From Clostridia bacterium (GTDB lineage: Bacteria > Bacillota_A > Clostridia > Oscillospirales > Butyricicoccaceae), in contig JAFYMZ010000043.1 in the NCBI GenBank assembly GCA_017548175.1, forward strand, positions 1 through 5,231: DNA of 5,231 nt, written 5' to 3'. The translations under genes were made by a program, and so were the position numbers. Under the pieces are notes generated by a model. That model did no database searches. It saw only the letters and a list, made by a program, of their open reading frames with translations, and was not told the origin of the DNA. Position 1 is the first letter of the stretch, and every line of letters begins with the position of its first letter. Positions 4,746 to 5,231 of the stretch are shown here, piece after piece.

Positions 4746-4772
4746 TCAATCCATATTTTTCTCAAAAGGGTA

Positions 4773-4803
4773 TTGACTCTCACGCTCCGTCATAGTGTAT
4801 GCT
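4773..4803 (+). promoter_or_regulatory. MerR-type promoter with 19-bp spacer
   Basis: TTGACT (4773-4778; 5 of 6) and TATGCT (4798-4803; 4 of 6) are separated by 19 bp, two more than optimal. Overlong 19-20 bp spacers are characteristic of promoters that MerR-family proteins activate by distorting the DNA. Transcription should start near 4810, giving a leader of about 14 nt. Confidence 0.8.
4776..4796. promoter_or_regulatory. Probable MerR-family operator dyad (autoregulatory)
   Basis: ACTCTCACG and CGTCATAGT flank a CTC centre; the arms match as an inverted repeat at 7 of 9 positions, including the inner ACG/CGT and outer ACT/AGT. The dyad fills the spacer between -35 and -10, where the MerR-family multidrug regulators Mta and BmrR bind their own or target promoters. 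The protein encoded directly downstream is the natural candidate ligand. Confidence 0.7.
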
Positions 4804-4823
4804 CTCCTTGTGAGGTGATAAAA

Positions 4824-5231
4824 ATGAAAATGCAGATCAAAGAATTTGCCGATTTTACGGGTGTAAGTGTGCGCACACTGCATTATTACGATGAAATAGG
4901 ACTCTTGCGGCCCGCCTTTGTTGACAGGGCTACCGGCTACCGTTTTTACGATGAAAGTTCTCTTCTTCGTATGCAAGAAATTCTCTTTCACCGCGAACTC
5001 GACTTTTCCTTAAAAAGCATTGGCGAGATTTTGTCATCCCCGAATTATGACAAAAGCAAGGCACTCAATGAGCAAAAACAACTTCTCACACTCAAAAAAG
5101 AGCGGTTAGAGCGGTTGATTTCTGCTATTGACGGCGCCGGGAAAGGAGAAAATGTTATGGCAGCATTTGATAACAGCGATTTTGAAATATATAAGACCGA
5201 ATCCCAAGCGCGGTGGGGTGACACCGCCGCC
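4824..5231 (+). CDS. MerR-family transcriptional regulator with TipAS-type domain (N-terminal part, cut by window end)
   Basis: The first 136 residues of a drug- or ligand-sensing transcription factor are visible; the frame is still open at the window edge. Residues 3-70 are a MerR winged helix-turn-helix: MQIKEFADFTGVSVRTLHYY, then DEIGLLRP (23-30) and ATGYRFYDE (36-44). Residues 76-103 are a Lys/Glu/Leu-rich dimerisation helix. From 112 onward MAAFDNSDFEIYKTE and RWGDTAA match the start of the TipAS antibiotic-recognition domain found in TipA, Mta and SkgA. ATG 4824 has an excellent ribosome binding site, GAGGTGAT (4812-4819). The promoter has a 19-bp spacer with a dyad, so the protein probably controls its own gene and perhaps others beyond the edge. 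Codons are much more A/T-ending than in the ClC or smpB genes, consistent with later acquisition. The absence of a C-terminus reflects the window, not truncation. Confidence 0.92.
   Translation, partial: MKMQIKEFADFTGVSVRTLHYYDEIGLLRPAFVDRATGYRFYDESSLLRMQEILFHRELDFSLKSIGEILSSPNYDKSKALNEQKQLLTLKKERLERLISAIDGAGKGENVMAAFDNSDFEIYKTESQARWGDTAA
5142..5159 (+). promoter_or_regulatory. Internal ribosome binding site and in-frame ATG at the TipAS domain boundary
   Basis: AAAGGAG (5142-5148), a near-perfect Shine-Dalgarno sequence, is followed after 8 nt by ATG 5157-5159, which is codon 112 of the regulator and in frame. That codon is the first residue of the TipAS domain. In Streptomyces lividans, tipA makes both a full-length TipAL and a TipAS-only protein from an internal start, and this arrangement would allow the same. 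Confidence 0.55.

Noticed and set aside
4731..4752. T-arm remnant of a tRNA around GTTCGAAC
   Set aside because: The loop between GGATT and AATCC is 12 nt instead of 7, and no acceptor or other arms are nearby.
4746..4991. Minus-strand 81-residue open frame over the merR-type gene start
   Set aside because: It crosses the regulator's promoter and its conserved helix-turn-helix codons on the opposite strand and has no domain of its own.

Overview
The window looks like chromosomal DNA of a Gram-positive Clostridia-type bacterium (Bacillota), probably a gut-type Oscillospirales/Ruminococcaceae relative. This is inferred from strongly G/C-ending codons, strong GGAGG-type ribosome binding sites, A-tract/T-tract terminators with tight loops, and gene content; no single sequence proves the taxon. 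It is mostly ordinary housekeeping DNA with one repeat-rich patch downstream of the tmRNA gene.

Layout. Positions 1-135 are the 3' end of an unidentified + strand gene. It converges on an 11-TM Na+-coupled neurotransmitter:sodium symporter family (NSS) transporter (181-1524, -) across a shared bidirectional terminator. A divergent intergenic region (1525-1737) carries a consensus promoter for the transporter and leads into a ClC-type chloride transporter (1738-3027, +). The ClC gene converges, again across a shared bidirectional terminator, on a small three-helix membrane protein of unknown function (3094-3438, -). That gene has its own promoter at 3477-3505.

Positions 3439-3719 hold no credible gene. 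They contain a terminator, a 21-bp copy of the tmRNA 3' end, an elaborate palindromic element and the tmRNA terminator. The tmRNA gene ssrA (3720-4067, -) lies 14 nt downstream of smpB (4082-4546, -). The pair forms a trans-translation operon read from a near-consensus promoter at 4596-4624, with a perfect 20-bp palindrome at its predicted transcription start. The encoded proteolysis tag is unusual: it appears to end Tyr-Cys-Tyr-Ala-Ala, and a perfect 8-bp hairpin lies within it.

Divergent from smpB, an A/T-richer gene (4824 to the window edge, +) encodes a MerR-family regulator whose TipAS-type ligand-binding domain is just starting when the window ends. Its promoter has the 19-bp spacer and dyad typical of MerR-activated promoters, so autoregulation is likely. 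A strong internal ribosome binding site and ATG sit exactly at the start of the TipAS domain, recalling the two-protein output of Streptomyces tipA.

How the genes work together: SmpB and tmRNA jointly rescue stalled ribosomes. The two transporters and the small membrane protein are independent single-gene units. No new multi-gene system is visible. The most notable features are the duplicated tmRNA 3' end with its palindromic element, the atypical tag, the operator-like palindrome at smpB, and the possible dual-start TipA-like regulator.
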